Source of the DNA: Phormidium sp. OSCR
Lineage (GTDB): Bacteria; Cyanobacteriota; Cyanobacteriia; Cyanobacteriales; Geitlerinemataceae
NCBI GenBank assembly: GCA_001314905.1
Contig: LJZT01000025.1
Location: 1 to 45,868, forward strand
Reading direction: 5' to 3'
Length of the DNA stretch: 45,868 nucleotides
The notes beneath the pieces are model-generated. The model was not told the origin of the DNA and made no database searches. It worked only from the letters and a program-made list of their open reading frames with translations. The position numbers and the translations under genes are program-made. Of the stretch, positions 32,001 through 40,201 are shown one piece after another. How positions within the stretch are numbered: the first letter of the stretch is position 1; each line of letters starts with the position of its first letter.

Positions 32001-33673
32001 AGGAAAGCCTTAAACAGTTTTTTAGATGCCTTAATTCTCGTCTATCTCATCAAATTGTTGGCAAAATATTTATTAGTATTGTAGCGATTGAGGTGGTGAT
32101 TCTGATCCCCTCTTATCTACGACGACAACGGGAACTATTAAGGCAGCTAGAAGCCACATCAGAAACTGCGATTGATACCCTCGTTCGGGTCGCTGAAGCT
32201 GGAAGAACGGAGAAGCAAGAGTTATTAGATAGTTTAGAGCTTTTTAGCCAGGACTCTTTAATTAAAGGCGTTTCCTTATACCAGATTGATGGAGATGGGG
32301 TAGGAACATTTGGGGAAGTTCCTGAACTAACCTTTGAGGATATATCCCAAATCACTCGCGGCATTCAACAACGCTCCTGGCAGGGCGATCGCTATGATGT
32401 CACTCGAGTTATCCAGAAAATGGATGTGCCTTATCTTCTCATTGTGCGGCATGATTCGAGTTCTGTTCAACGAGAACTGCTCCAGTTTACAGCTCGAATT
32501 GCGGGTTTAGTGTTATTGATTTCTATTGTAGTTACGGGGGCAACTTTTTTGATTATTCAGAAACAAGTGATTACACCCTTATTGCAACTACGGGATGATT
32601 TAACCTTGGCGGGAGACGCTTTGAGCGAAGGTCAGTCCCGACCTCAGTTTGTTTCATTTCATTCATTGAAAGCCGATAATCATGATGAGTTGGATGAGAC
32701 AATTATTAGCTTTTCAAAAATGTTTAATCGCGTTGATTCAGAAATTAAACGCCGCCAAATTGCTGAAATTGAACTTACAAATAAAGCGCTGAAACTAGAG
32801 CGAACTTTAGCTGATTTAAAAGATGCACAAATGCGCTTAATCCAGAGTGAAAAGATGAGTAGTTTAGGGCAGTTGGTTGCGGGAATTGCTCATGAAATTA
32901 ATAATCCTATTACCTTTATTCAAGGAAATTTGATGGCATTAAAAGACTACTTCAAAGATGTTATAGAAATTTTAGAGACCTATGACCATCTGGAAAATCC
33001 TCAAAATCCTAGAATTGAAGAATTAAAAGACAGCCTAGATTTTGCCTATACTCTCGACGATATACCCAAATCAATTCAATCGACTCAAGTGGGAGCAACT
33101 CGCATTGCAACGATTGTTGAATCCCTGCGAAATTTTGCCCGTCTGGATGAATCAGAACGAAAAATAGTCGATAGTCTTGAGGGACTAAAAAACACACTTA
33201 TGCTAATCGATTCTCGCCTAGATGCCGCCAAAATTAACCTCATTCAAGACTATGAAACGTTACCTAAACTTGACTGTTATCCCGGTTTGTTGAATCAGGC
33301 ATTTTTGGCAATCTTGAATAATGCAATTGATGCCTTGGAGCAGCATGGCGAGTGCGAAAACAGTGCTTTAGACGCGCCCGAGTCGGGGCGAAAACTGACG
33401 GTTACGGCCCGCTACGAGACCGCGATCGCCCAGATTAAGATTATCATTGCCGATAATGGCCCAGGAATGACCCCAGAGGTACAGCGCCAAATCTTCGATC
33501 CCTTTTTTACCACGAAGCCGGTGGGCCAGGGAACGGGGTTAGGGTTGGCGATCGCCTACCAAATCATTGTCCAAGATCATCATGGCGATTTACGATGTGA
33601 ATCAACCCCAAATCAAGGCACAGCCTTTACAATTTCTCTCCCCCAACAGCCAAACCCAAAAGGGCGACCATAA
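31997..33673 (+). CDS. Membrane sensor histidine kinase
   Basis: This is a two-component sensor kinase of 558 residues. The first membrane segment is at about 20-40 and the second at about 168-190, bracketing a periplasmic sensor region of about 125 residues. A HAMP-like linker (about 190-245) and a coiled coil follow. Phospho-acceptor His299 is in GIAHEINNP. The ATPase domain has N-box NNAIDAL, G1 DNGPGMTPE and G2 GQGTGLGLA. The start overlaps the META gene by four bases (ATGA). No response regulator is encoded nearby. The kinase half is a paralogue of the protein at 21163-23055. The gene is visibly more AT-rich than the flanking genes. Confidence 0.9.
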   Translation: MKESLKQFFRCLNSRLSHQIVGKIFISIVAIEVVILIPSYLRRQRELLRQLEATSETAIDTLVRVAEAGRTEKQELLDSLELFSQDSLIKGVSLYQIDGDGVGTFGEVPELTFEDISQITRGIQQRSWQGDRYDVTRVIQKMDVPYLLIVRHDSSSVQRELLQFTARIAGLVLLISIVVTGATFLIIQKQVITPLLQLRDDLTLAGDALSEGQSRPQFVSFHSLKADNHDELDETIISFSKMFNRVDSEIKRRQIAEIELTNKALKLERTLADLKDAQMRLIQSEKMSSLGQLVAGIAHEINNPITFIQGNLMALKDYFKDVIEILETYDHLENPQNPRIEELKDSLDFAYTLDDIPKSIQSTQVGATRIATIVESLRNFARLDESERKIVDSLEGLKNTLMLIDSRLDAAKINLIQDYETLPKLDCYPGLLNQAFLAILNNAIDALEQHGECENSALDAPESGRKLTVTARYETAIAQIKIIIADNGPGMTPEVQRQIFDPFFTTKPVGQGTGLGLAIAYQIIVQDHHGDLRCESTPNQGTAFTISLPQQPNPKGRP

Positions 33674-33686
33674 AAGTGCCATAAAG

Positions 33687-33731
33687 TACGCCCCTAGCGG
33701 GTTTCTGGGCGACCCTAAAGGTACGCCCCTA
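33687..33731. repeat. GTACGCCCCTA direct repeats
   Basis: Two 11-bp GTACGCCCCTA copies lie about 34 bases apart in the 72-base gap between the kinase and the dehydrogenase. They resemble the short GTAGGGGCG-type elements scattered through many cyanobacterial genomes (recollection). Confidence 0.6.
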
Positions 33732-33745
33732 CCTCTTAAATTTCT

Positions 33746-34522
33746 ATGTCATTTCTCTTCAGCAACGCTCAGCCGCTCCAAGCTGTGATTATCGGTGCCA
33801 ATCGTGGCATTGGCCTGGGATTTGTCCGTCATCTCCTGGCCGATTCACGAGTGGGAACCCTCTATGGAACCTATCGCCACCGCGATCGCGCCCAAGACTT
33901 ACTACAACTCGCACAATCCGGGGGCGATCGCCTCATTCCCGTGCAACTCGACGCCACCAACGACTCGCAACTGGCCCAATGGAGTCAAACCCTGACTCAG
34001 CAACGCCAATCTCTGCATTTACTCATTAACTGCGTGGGCATTCTCCATGACGCAGACCAGATACAGCCTGAAAAGAGTTTACGGCAAATCGATGGCGATC
34101 GCCTCCTACAATACTTCCGCATCAATAGCATTCCCAGCGTGCTCCTGGCCAAACATCTCATGCCCCTATTTCGCCATAACCAACCCAGCGTGTTCGCCAG
34201 CATCTCCGCCAAAGTCGGCAGTATTGGCGACAACTATCTCGGCGGCTGGTATGGCTATCGGGCCTCCAAAGCCGCCCTCAATATGCTCATGCACACCACG
34301 GCGATCGAATATAGCCGCCGCTGTCCTCAAACCTGCGTCGTCTGTCTGCATCCAGGAACCACCGACACCGACTTATCCCAACCCTTCCAACGCAACGTCC
34401 CCCCCAACAAACTCTTTCCCGTCGAGAAAACCGTCCATCAACTCATGCAGGTGATCGAAGATCTCAACCTCGATCACAGTGGTCAATTCTTCTCCTGGGA
34501 TGGAAGCCCACTTCCCTGGTAA
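33746..34522 (+). CDS. Short-chain dehydrogenase/reductase
   Basis: This is a 258-residue NAD(P)-dependent oxidoreductase of the classical SDR fold. The cofactor motif is GANRGIG (about 17-23), NCVG stands for the usual NNAG, and the catalytic serine is in ISAKVGS. The Tyr and Lys are in YGYRASKAAL. It resembles the C-factor/CsgA subgroup, which lacks an assigned substrate. A final segment GQFFSWDGSPLPW is common in that subgroup. The gene follows the sensor kinase after a gap that holds GTACGCCCCTA repeats, so it is probably a separate unit. There is no membrane segment or signal peptide. Confidence 0.9.
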   Translation: MSFLFSNAQPLQAVIIGANRGIGLGFVRHLLADSRVGTLYGTYRHRDRAQDLLQLAQSGGDRLIPVQLDATNDSQLAQWSQTLTQQRQSLHLLINCVGILHDADQIQPEKSLRQIDGDRLLQYFRINSIPSVLLAKHLMPLFRHNQPSVFASISAKVGSIGDNYLGGWYGYRASKAALNMLMHTTAIEYSRRCPQTCVVCLHPGTTDTDLSQPFQRNVPPNKLFPVEKTVHQLMQVIEDLNLDHSGQFFSWDGSPLPW

Positions 34523-34579
34523 CAGATGTCTCAAATGTCTGAGATGAACAAGAAATGATAGGCTAAACCCAGACTGTTA

Positions 34580-34816
34580 ATGGAGAAAACAACCGTGGCA
34601 AAACCGCCCGCAGCAACCGATAAAGGTTTTGGTCAACCCAGCCCGTCAGGTAAATCATCGACCCGTAACCCGTCCGCCTCAAGCGGGGGGAACTTCGGCT
34701 TTACCCCCAAAGCCGAAGTTTGGAACGGTCGCCTCGCCATGTTGGGCTTCCTAGCCGTCATCCTGACGGAACTGATTACCCACCAAGGGATTCTCGCCTT
34801 TTGGGGCTTACGCTAA
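34580..34816 (+). CDS. High-light-inducible protein (Hlip)
   Basis: This is a small one-helix chlorophyll-binding protein that protects nascent photosystems and chlorophyll intermediates under excess light. The 78-residue protein has a flexible, serine- and proline-rich N-terminal region (about 1-40). It then has [17 protein letters not shown], which carries the ExxNGRxAMxG chlorophyll-binding signature, and a single membrane helix. The C-terminus ends LAFWGLR. The TAA stop shares bases with the TAG stop of convergent queF. The N-terminal tail is longer than in the smallest HliA-type proteins. Confidence 0.93.
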   Translation: MEKTTVAKPPAATDKGFGQPSPSGKSSTRNPSASSGGNFGFTPKAEVWNGRLAMLGFLAVILTELITHQGILAFWGLR

Positions 34817-35304
34817 GTCCCAGATTCGCCCTTAACATGGCGGATCTCAATTTCCGTATGAACATTCCCACGGGGGAGAAAATCAGCCCGAAGATTGACC
34901 TCTAAAGGGTCACAGGCCGCCACAAAATCATCCAAAATTTGATTGGCGGACTCCTCGTGGGAAATGTAGCGATCGCGGTAACTATTGATATAAAGTTTCA
35001 ACGCCTTCAACTCCACCACCGTCTCATCGGGAACATAAACCAGGTGAATGGTGGCAAAATCAGGATAGCCCGAAAACGGACATTTACAAGTAAACTCAGG
35101 TAAACTGATGCGAATCTCATAGCGCCGTCCTGGACGGGGATTGGGAAAGGTAATCAGTTCACCCTCCTGAATCTCCCGTTCACCATACTTCATCGAGGAC
35201 GCCTCAGGCGAATTCGTCGGGTTCGGCGGACATTGTGAATCGTGCATTCTCTGTGATGGTAAATTATCCGTAGTGGTCGCTGTTGGAGTTGACAGTTCCA
35301 GCAT
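34813..35304 (-). CDS. queF: NADPH-dependent 7-cyano-7-deazaguanine reductase
   Basis: QueF reduces preQ0 to preQ1 in queuosine synthesis. The 163-residue protein has the catalytic cysteine in [13 protein letters not shown] (the cysteine before the proline), the nearby aspartate, and the QueF motif [14 protein letters not shown]. It is the short, unimodular form. The first 37 residues are low-complexity and may be partly untranslated. [16 protein letters not shown] at codon 38 begins the conserved part, and a start there (35193) is possible. The gene overlaps the convergent Hlip gene by four bases and diverges from the coiled-coil gene at 35342. Confidence 0.94.
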   Translation of the reverse strand: MLELSTPTATTTDNLPSQRMHDSQCPPNPTNSPEASSMKYGEREIQEGELITFPNPRPGRRYEIRISLPEFTCKCPFSGYPDFATIHLVYVPDETVVELKALKLYINSYRDRYISHEESANQILDDFVAACDPLEVNLRADFLPRGNVHTEIEIRHVKGESGT

Positions 35305-35341
35305 TTAAACCGAATTTCTCCCTAAGAATAGCAAGCAACCC

Positions 35342-36031
35342 ATGCAACATCCAAACCCTCACGGTTCCGGTAATCCCAACGGACAATCTCCCTCAGTTCC
35401 CCTCACCGTTTATCGCGAACTCGCTGCTGAGTTGCAAGCCACCCAAGCGATGCTGGACTCACTCCACGCCCAAAATCAACAACTGAGCCAAGAAAACCAG
35501 AGTTTATCCTACCAAAACCAACAACTCTTGAGTGAAGTCCATAACGTCGTCCACTCCGTCTTCACACTGCGACAAGTAGCCGACTCCCTCGAACCCTCGA
35601 ACACTCCCGCTGAGATCTCGCCTCACAACAGCAGTAATCCCAGACGCAGCCAGGGCCTCCCCCAACTCGATCGCCCCGAAGCCAATCCCACCTCCAGCAA
35701 CCCATCTCAAGACTCGGATTCAGCCGGCAACTTACCACCTTTATATCCTCATCAAACCTCTAGTCCAACCCCTAGTCCAACCTCTAGTCCAACCCCCAAC
35801 CGAACAGCCCAAACTGCCTCAAATCGTCCCCGATTTTCCACCGTTGAATTTAACGCCATGAGCGATGAGTTCTCCACCAAAGGAGGACTCTGGCTGTTAG
35901 TGGCTATTTTTGCGATTGTTATCACCGCCTTCGGGGCTGGTTATTGGTTCATGCGTCCTATTTACGAGCGACTGCTGCAACAACAACCCCAACAACAACC
36001 TCAACAACAACAACAATACTTCCCGAACTGA
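35342..36031 (+). CDS. Coiled-coil single-pass membrane protein, unknown function
   Basis: I do not recognise a named family. The 229-residue protein has a glutamine- and asparagine-rich coiled coil (about 22-75). A proline/serine-rich linker follows and contains a 12-bp DNA repeat (35760-35795) that encodes SSPTPSPT-type sequence. Near the end are one membrane helix (about 182-204, LWLLVAIFAIVITAFGAGYWF) and a polyglutamine tail. The N-terminus is therefore probably cytoplasmic, with a short C-terminal tail across the membrane, but the topology is uncertain. Proteins of this layout occur in other cyanobacteria (recollection). The glutamine and proline repeats suggest length variation between strains. 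Confidence 0.72.
   Translation: MQHPNPHGSGNPNGQSPSVPLTVYRELAAELQATQAMLDSLHAQNQQLSQENQSLSYQNQQLLSEVHNVVHSVFTLRQVADSLEPSNTPAEISPHNSSNPRRSQGLPQLDRPEANPTSSNPSQDSDSAGNLPPLYPHQTSSPTPSPTSSPTPNRTAQTASNRPRFSTVEFNAMSDEFSTKGGLWLLVAIFAIVITAFGAGYWFMRPIYERLLQQQPQQQPQQQQQYFPN
35760..35795 (+). repeat. 12-bp in-frame repeat in the coiled-coil gene
   Basis: Three units of CTAGTCCAACC(C/T) encode a serine/proline/threonine-rich segment. The period is a multiple of three, so copy changes keep the frame. Confidence 0.88.
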
Positions 36032-36066
36032 TGCCATCGCCGCTTGAAAGCAGTGCGTTCGGGCAA

Positions 36067-36112
36067 TTGACATCCTCCCGGCGCTGAATCAAAGATTACA
36101 GCGCGGGATTCT
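36067..36112. mobile_element. Relic end of an IS200/IS605-type element
   Basis: TTGACATCCTCCCG and CGCGGGATTCTC flank a stem, CCCG(g)CGCTG with CAGCGCGGG, and a 12-base loop. The GACATCCTCCC...GGGATTCT layout matches the terminal hairpin found beside tnpB-type genes in many cyanobacteria (from memory). No tnpA or tnpB sequence is left nearby. Confidence 0.5.
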
Positions 36113-36134
36113 CACAGATAGTGATTCGTAAATA

Positions 36135-36160
36135 TAGGGGCAAAAATTGTTTTGCCCCTA
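36135..36160. repeat. Palindromic GGGGCAAAA element
   Basis: TAGGGGCAAAA and TTTTGCCCCTA form an 11-bp perfect stem around ATTG. Such short palindromes are dispersed in cyanobacterial genomes. The rest of the 36032-36313 gap holds C-rich heptads near 36190-36215 and the ndh terminator, but no gene. Confidence 0.65.
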
Positions 36161-36221
36161 CCCCCTACAATGACGGGATACACCCTACCTTTTTTGCCCC
36201 TTGCCCCTTGCCTTCTCCAAC

Positions 36222-36256
36222 AAAAAACCTCAGCCTCTTCAAGAGACTGAGGTTTT
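36222..36256 (-). terminator. Terminator of the ndhC-K-J operon
   Basis: CCTCAG and CTGAGG extend into AAAA/TTTT arms, with an inner CTCT/AGAG stem. On the minus strand the stem is followed by T6. It lies about 58 bases after the ndhJ stop. Confidence 0.88.
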
Positions 36257-36313
36257 CTCAACCCGTAAGGTCTTCAATTCAGATGATGATTCAGATGATG
36301 ATTCACATGGCCA

Positions 36314-36853
36314 TCAATACGCATCTTGAATCTCATAAAAATCAGGAGAAATATAATCTTTCCGAAGGGGAAAACCAACCCAATCTTCAGGCATTAACAA
36401 CCGCTTTAAATTGGGGTGACCTTCGTAATGAATCCCGAACATATCATAGGATTCCCGTTCTTGCCAGTCCGCTCCTTTCCAAATCCAATAGACTGACGCG
36501 ACTTTTGGCTCCTCTCGGGGCAGAAAGACCTTTAAACGCACCTCTTCGGGCTTGTGAGCATCATCACTAACTTTAATCAAGTGATAAAAACTGACCAACT
36601 CCTGACCGGGACCTGCATCATAGGCTCCTTGACATTGCAGATAATTAAATCCGTAGGCGTACAATGCCGTGGCAATGGGAATCAGAACCTCTGGGTTAAC
36701 CTGGATCAGTTCCACCCCTAGATTATCGGCTTCGAGGGCTTCATTAGCAAACCCATTCTCGGTCAACCAGTTGGAGACAGGACCCGCCGGAACGGGTTTA
36801 TCTTCAGTTTGTTCTTCGGTCTCATTACCGTTTTTGGGGGACTCTTCAGCCAC
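36314..36853 (-). CDS. ndhJ: NAD(P)H-quinone oxidoreductase subunit J
   Basis: NdhJ is a peripheral-arm subunit of the cyanobacterial NDH-1 complex, which serves respiration, cyclic electron flow and CO2 uptake. The protein contains the 30-kDa-subunit signature [20 protein letters not shown] near the C-terminus and ends DFYEIQDAY. The GTG at 36853 is chosen. It overlaps the ndhK stop by eight bases and leaves 179 residues, close to the family length. An upstream ATG at 36964 would read through ndhK sequence in another frame. It is the last gene of the ndhC-K-J operon. Confidence 0.93.
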   Translation of the reverse strand: MAEESPKNGNETEEQTEDKPVPAGPVSNWLTENGFANEALEADNLGVELIQVNPEVLIPIATALYAYGFNYLQCQGAYDAGPGQELVSFYHLIKVSDDAHKPEEVRLKVFLPREEPKVASVYWIWKGADWQERESYDMFGIHYEGHPNLKRLLMPEDWVGFPLRKDYISPDFYEIQDAY

Positions 36854-37583
36854 GGTCAGCCTCCTCTTTCTCAGCAGCTTGTTGTTGTGCAGATTGTAAT
36901 GCGGGGGGAACCGGCATTCCCATCGCTTCGGTGAGTTGCTTGGGCGGATTATGCCGAGCCTCACTGCGCATATATTGCCCCGTTAGGATGGGGTCAACGG
37001 GTTTGAGTTCGTGAGAGATGGTGTGATACCGGTGGGTTTGTTGATGGTTGCCCCGTTCTGAGAGGGACTCGTTGGAGACCTTCTTCCGCAGTTTGACAAT
37101 CGCATCAATAATGGCCTCGGGACGGGGAGGACAACCGGGAATATAGACATCCACCGGAATCAACTTATCAACTCCACGAACCGCTGTGGGAGAGTCTACA
37201 CTAAACATCCCACCGGTGATGGTGCAAGCCCCCATGGCGATGACATATTTGGGGGCAGGCATCTGTTCATACAGACGAACCACAGCCGGGGCCATTTTCA
37301 TGGTGATGGTTCCGGCGGTAATCAGCAAGTCGGCTTGACGGGGGCTGTTCCGGGGAACTAAGCCAAAGCGGTCGAAGTCGAAACGAGAGCCAATCAGGGC
37401 CGCAAATTCAATAAAGCAACAGGCGGTCCCATACATCATGGGCCAGAGACTCGATAAACGAGCCCAGTTGTAGAGGTCGTCTACAGTTGTCAGAATCAAG
37501 TTTTCCGACAACTCTTGCGTCACTTGAGGACGCTCAACGGGATTAATGAGGGTGGGGGTAGAGAGATTATCACTCATGACCAT
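36846..37583 (-). CDS. ndhK: NAD(P)H-quinone oxidoreductase subunit K
   Basis: NdhK carries iron-sulphur cluster N2, the last cluster before quinone in NDH-1. The 245-residue protein has the adjacent cysteine pair in [10 protein letters not shown] (about 53-54) and further ligand cysteines in [10 protein letters not shown] and [10 protein letters not shown]. The start overlaps ndhC by ten bases, and an ATG two codons later (37577) is equally possible. The C-terminal extension after residue 175 is hydrophilic and variable, as in other cyanobacteria. The gene sits between ndhC and ndhJ with overlaps on both sides, so the three are surely co-expressed. Confidence 0.95.
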   Translation of the reverse strand: MVMSDNLSTPTLINPVERPQVTQELSENLILTTVDDLYNWARLSSLWPMMYGTACCFIEFAALIGSRFDFDRFGLVPRNSPRQADLLITAGTITMKMAPAVVRLYEQMPAPKYVIAMGACTITGGMFSVDSPTAVRGVDKLIPVDVYIPGCPPRPEAIIDAIVKLRKKVSNESLSERGNHQQTHRYHTISHELKPVDPILTGQYMRSEARHNPPKQLTEAMGMPVPPALQSAQQQAAEKEEADRG

Positions 37584-37936
37584 TCCAATGCTCCTTTGCG
37601 CCAGGCGTACACGAGGGCAATCACGAGGATGCTGATGAAAACCAACGCCTCGATGAATGCCAGTAGTCCTAGGGTGTGGAAGGCCACAGCCCAGGGGTAA
37701 AGAAAGACGGTCTCAACATCAAAGACCACGAAAACTAGGGCAAACATGTAGTAGCGGATGTTGAACTGAATCCAGGCCCCACCAATGGGTTCCATCCCTG
37801 ATTCGTAGGTGGTATTGGATTCAATACCCAGACTTTTGGGTCGTACTAGCTTCGAGACAGTCAGAGCCAGGATCGGCACTAAACTGCAAATGATGAGGAA
37901 GCCTAGGAAATATTCGTAACCAGTGAGAACAAACAC
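37574..37936 (-). CDS. ndhC: NAD(P)H-quinone oxidoreductase subunit 3
   Basis: NdhC is the small membrane subunit near the quinone site of NDH-1. The 120-residue protein has three membrane helices (about 7-27, 64-84 and 89-109). The conserved loop [17 protein letters not shown] carries a glycine-rich loop; the cysteine found in many homologues is replaced here by serine (YESG). [12 protein letters not shown] is the second signature. It is the first gene of the ndhC-K-J operon. Confidence 0.95.
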   Translation of the reverse strand: MFVLTGYEYFLGFLIICSLVPILALTVSKLVRPKSLGIESNTTYESGMEPIGGAWIQFNIRYYMFALVFVVFDVETVFLYPWAVAFHTLGLLAFIEALVFISILVIALVYAWRKGALEWS

Positions 37937-37988
37937 AGGGGCTAACGTCTTTACTTATATTTACATTAATGATAGTCGAGGGACTGGC

Positions 37989-38026
37989 AGATCTCAAATG
38001 AGATCTCGCTGAGATGCCATTTGAGA
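37989..38026. promoter_or_regulatory. Two competing inverted repeats between ndhC and yjbQ
   Basis: AGATCTCA-AA-TGAGATCT (37989-38006) and TCTCAAATG (37992-38000) with CATTTGAGA (38018-38026) are both perfect and mutually exclusive. They lie 53-90 bases upstream of ndhC on the minus strand and about 77 bases upstream of yjbQ on the plus strand. A regulatory site or leader switch is possible. Confidence 0.5.
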
Positions 38027-38102
38027 TTGAGAATGGGATTGAGTTTTCCCCCGAAGTCGCCACAATGGACATTAGGTATTGTTGTACAAAAGATTAGACC
38101 CG

Positions 38103-38519
38103 ATGATTTTTCAAGATGAGTTTGAACTACACACCTATAATCATGGCGATCTACAGGATATCACTGAGCAGGTGGAGCGGATCGTCAAAGCCTCGGGGAT
38201 TCGCACCGGAATTGCCCATATTTTCAATGTGGGTAGTACGGCCTCGATCGGTACAATCGAGTTTGAGCCGGGTCTGAAGCGGGATTTACCGGAACTCCTA
38301 GACCGCCTCATCCCTCCGAGCCGCGATTATGGCCATGAGCAAACTTGGCATGACGGCAATGGTCATTCTCATCTACAAGCTACCTGGTTGGGGCCAGAGC
38401 TGACGGTTCCGGTTCAACAGGGCTGTCTGAAGCTCGGCACCTGGCAGCAAATTTTTCACATTGAATGTGATATTAAGCCCCGTCAGCGTCAGATTGTGGT
38501 GACGCTTTATGGGGATTAG
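38103..38519 (+). CDS. YjbQ family protein
   Basis: This is a 138-residue protein of the YjbQ/UPF0047 family, annotated in databases as a secondary thiamine-phosphate synthase because E. coli YjbQ has that weak activity; the true role is uncertain. The family motifs TGIAHIFNVGSTASI and HSHLQATWLGPELTVPV are present, with the conserved histidines of EQTWHDGNGHSH. The ATG at 38103 is chosen over a TTG at 38079. The stop overlaps that of convergent thrC in four bases (TTAG). There is no membrane segment. Confidence 0.9.
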   Translation: MIFQDEFELHTYNHGDLQDITEQVERIVKASGIRTGIAHIFNVGSTASIGTIEFEPGLKRDLPELLDRLIPPSRDYGHEQTWHDGNGHSHLQATWLGPELTVPVQQGCLKLGTWQQIFHIECDIKPRQRQIVVTLYGD

Positions 38520-39691
38520 AAGCCCATGGCTCGGGCGACGATGTCTAGGTCGGGTTCGATGCCTTGCTGGAGCCGGCTATGGCTATGTTTGATGGCGGAG
38601 TCGGGGTCTTTTAAGCCGTTACCGGTCAAGACACAGACGATGGTGGCTCCGGTGGGGACGAGATCGCGCAGTTTCAGGAGTCCGGCGACGGAGGCGGCAC
38701 TAGCTGGCTCACAGAAGATGCCTTCTTGCCCCAGGAGACGATAGGCGTGGAGGATTTCCTCGTCGGAGACGGCGTTAAATTCTCCTTGGCTGGCGTTTTC
38801 GACGGTTAAGGCTTTTTGCCAGTTGGCGGGATTACCGATGCGGATGGCGGTGGCGACGGTATCGGGATTTTTGACGGGAGTGCCTTGGATGAGGGGGGCG
38901 GAACCGGCCGCCTGGAAGCCCATCATCTTCGGTAGGCGATCGCACTGGCCCAATTGCTGGTACTGACAGAATCCCATCCAGTAGGCGGTGATATTCCCGG
39001 CATTGCCCACGGGAATACAGAGCCAGTCGGGGGCGTTCCCCAGGGCATCGACGACTTCAAAGGCGGCGGTTTTTTGCCCTTCGAGGCGATAGGGGTTGAT
39101 AGAGTTGACGACGGTGACGGGGTAGGTGTCTCCCAGTTCACGGACGATTTCTAGGGCGCGATCGAAGTTGCCCTTAATCGAGAGAATTTCGGCGCCATAG
39201 ACGAGGGCCTGAGCCAGTTTGCCAAGGGCCACATAGCCATCGGGGATGATGACGAAGGCTCGTAAGCCGCCCCGTTTGGCGTAGGCGGCAGCGGCGGCGG
39301 AGGTGTTGCCGGTGCTGGCACAGATGACGGCTTTAGCACCTTCTTCTTTGGCTTTGGAGATGGCCAGGGTCATGCCCCGATCTTTGAAGCTACCGGTGGG
39401 GTTCAAGCCGTCGTATTTGACGAAAACTTCCACTTTTTTGCCAATTTCGGCGGCAATGGTGGGGACGGGAATGAGGGGGGTGTTCCCTTCATGGAGGGTA
39501 ATGACTGGGGTAGCCTCGCTCACCGGTAAGTGGGGACGGTAGGCATTGATCAAACCGCGCCAGCCTCGCTGCTGTGGAGCGGTTTCGGGTTGAGGGGCGT
39601 TGGCGGTCGAAAAACTCAGCGTCACAATGGTTGTTGGCAAATAAGGGGTGTTGACCGGGTCGTTGAGGCGATTTTGCCCTAGAGCGGCCAT
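38516..39691 (-). CDS. thrC: Threonine synthase
   Basis: ThrC converts O-phosphohomoserine to threonine with pyridoxal phosphate. The 391-residue protein has the PLP lysine in NPTGSFKDRG near residue 104, the phosphate loop GNAGN near 230 and ASTGNTSAAAAAYAKR. The C-terminal GNGLKDPD motif is also typical. It is the short bacterial/cyanobacterial form. The first 35 residues are variable, so the true start may be internal, but ATG 39691 is the first good codon. The neighbour on the other strand is convergent yjbQ, with no shared pathway. Confidence 0.94.
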   Translation of the reverse strand: MAALGQNRLNDPVNTPYLPTTIVTLSFSTANAPQPETAPQQRGWRGLINAYRPHLPVSEATPVITLHEGNTPLIPVPTIAAEIGKKVEVFVKYDGLNPTGSFKDRGMTLAISKAKEEGAKAVICASTGNTSAAAAAYAKRGGLRAFVIIPDGYVALGKLAQALVYGAEILSIKGNFDRALEIVRELGDTYPVTVVNSINPYRLEGQKTAAFEVVDALGNAPDWLCIPVGNAGNITAYWMGFCQYQQLGQCDRLPKMMGFQAAGSAPLIQGTPVKNPDTVATAIRIGNPANWQKALTVENASQGEFNAVSDEEILHAYRLLGQEGIFCEPASAASVAGLLKLRDLVPTGATIVCVLTGNGLKDPDSAIKHSHSRLQQGIEPDLDIVARAMGF

Positions 39692-39809
39692 GGTTGTGTC
39701 CCAATTGTACCAAAGTTGTTGCCGATGCTACTGCCCCTGTGGATGTAGGCTCTCATCGGTTAAGGGCCTGAGTTGTTGAGCTGGTTTTTTCACAAAATTG
39801 CAACATTTG

Positions 39810-39840
39810 TTGCAACATTTCGTAATCATTGCAGTAGAAT
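39810..39840 (+). promoter_or_regulatory. Possible promoter of the 58-residue gene
   Basis: TTGCAA (39810-39815) and TAGAAT (39835-39840) are separated by 19 bases. The -35 region lies in a direct repeat, TTGCAACATTT twice (39798-39820). The spacing is long, so confidence is limited. Confidence 0.4.
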
Positions 39841-39885
39841 GTTGCCCGAGCCTCTCTAGGTGCAAATTCTTAATTTCCTTTTAAT

Positions 39886-40062
39886 ATGACAACCGCATCC
39901 AAATCCTCTAGCCTCAAACCCCTATCTGAGTTGAAGTTATCGGTGTATCAGGCCGATCATCAGCTGAAATATCTGCATCTGCACGCCCAACTCGACACCC
40001 TGATGATTGAGATTCAGAATCGCCGCCAATCGGGGAGCGTGCCGCCACGGCCTAAACGCTAG
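39886..40062 (+). CDS. Small conserved hypothetical protein (58 residues)
   Basis: ATG at 39886 opens a 58-codon frame that ends TAG at 40062. The product begins MTTASKSSSLKPLSELK and continues SVYQADHQLKYLHLHAQLDTL, a clear amphipathic helix with heptad-like spacing, before a basic tail ending PPRPKR. Promoter-like boxes lie upstream and codon use fits the neighbours. Small proteins with the core YQADHQLKYLHL occur in other cyanobacteria, as far as I recall. No function is known. The helical, charged build suggests protein-protein contact (inference). No strong ribosome site is visible; the leader ends in an AT-rich TTTAAT. Confidence 0.65.
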   Translation: MTTASKSSSLKPLSELKLSVYQADHQLKYLHLHAQLDTLMIEIQNRRQSGSVPPRPKR

Positions 40063-40201
40063 AATCGAAGTCAGCAGAGACATCCTGAGGCGATCGCCTG
40101 AACTCATAACGACTGCACGGTGGATCTCGCTATCATGGATCTACGTCCGCGATCGCGATCGCGAAGCGTGCGGAAACCGCAATCGCCCTCTTGGATTTTC
40201 T

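Noticed and set aside
36121-36570. 149-codon frame over the ndhJ 3' region
   Set aside because: It is antisense to ndhJ over most of its length and crosses the ndh terminator.
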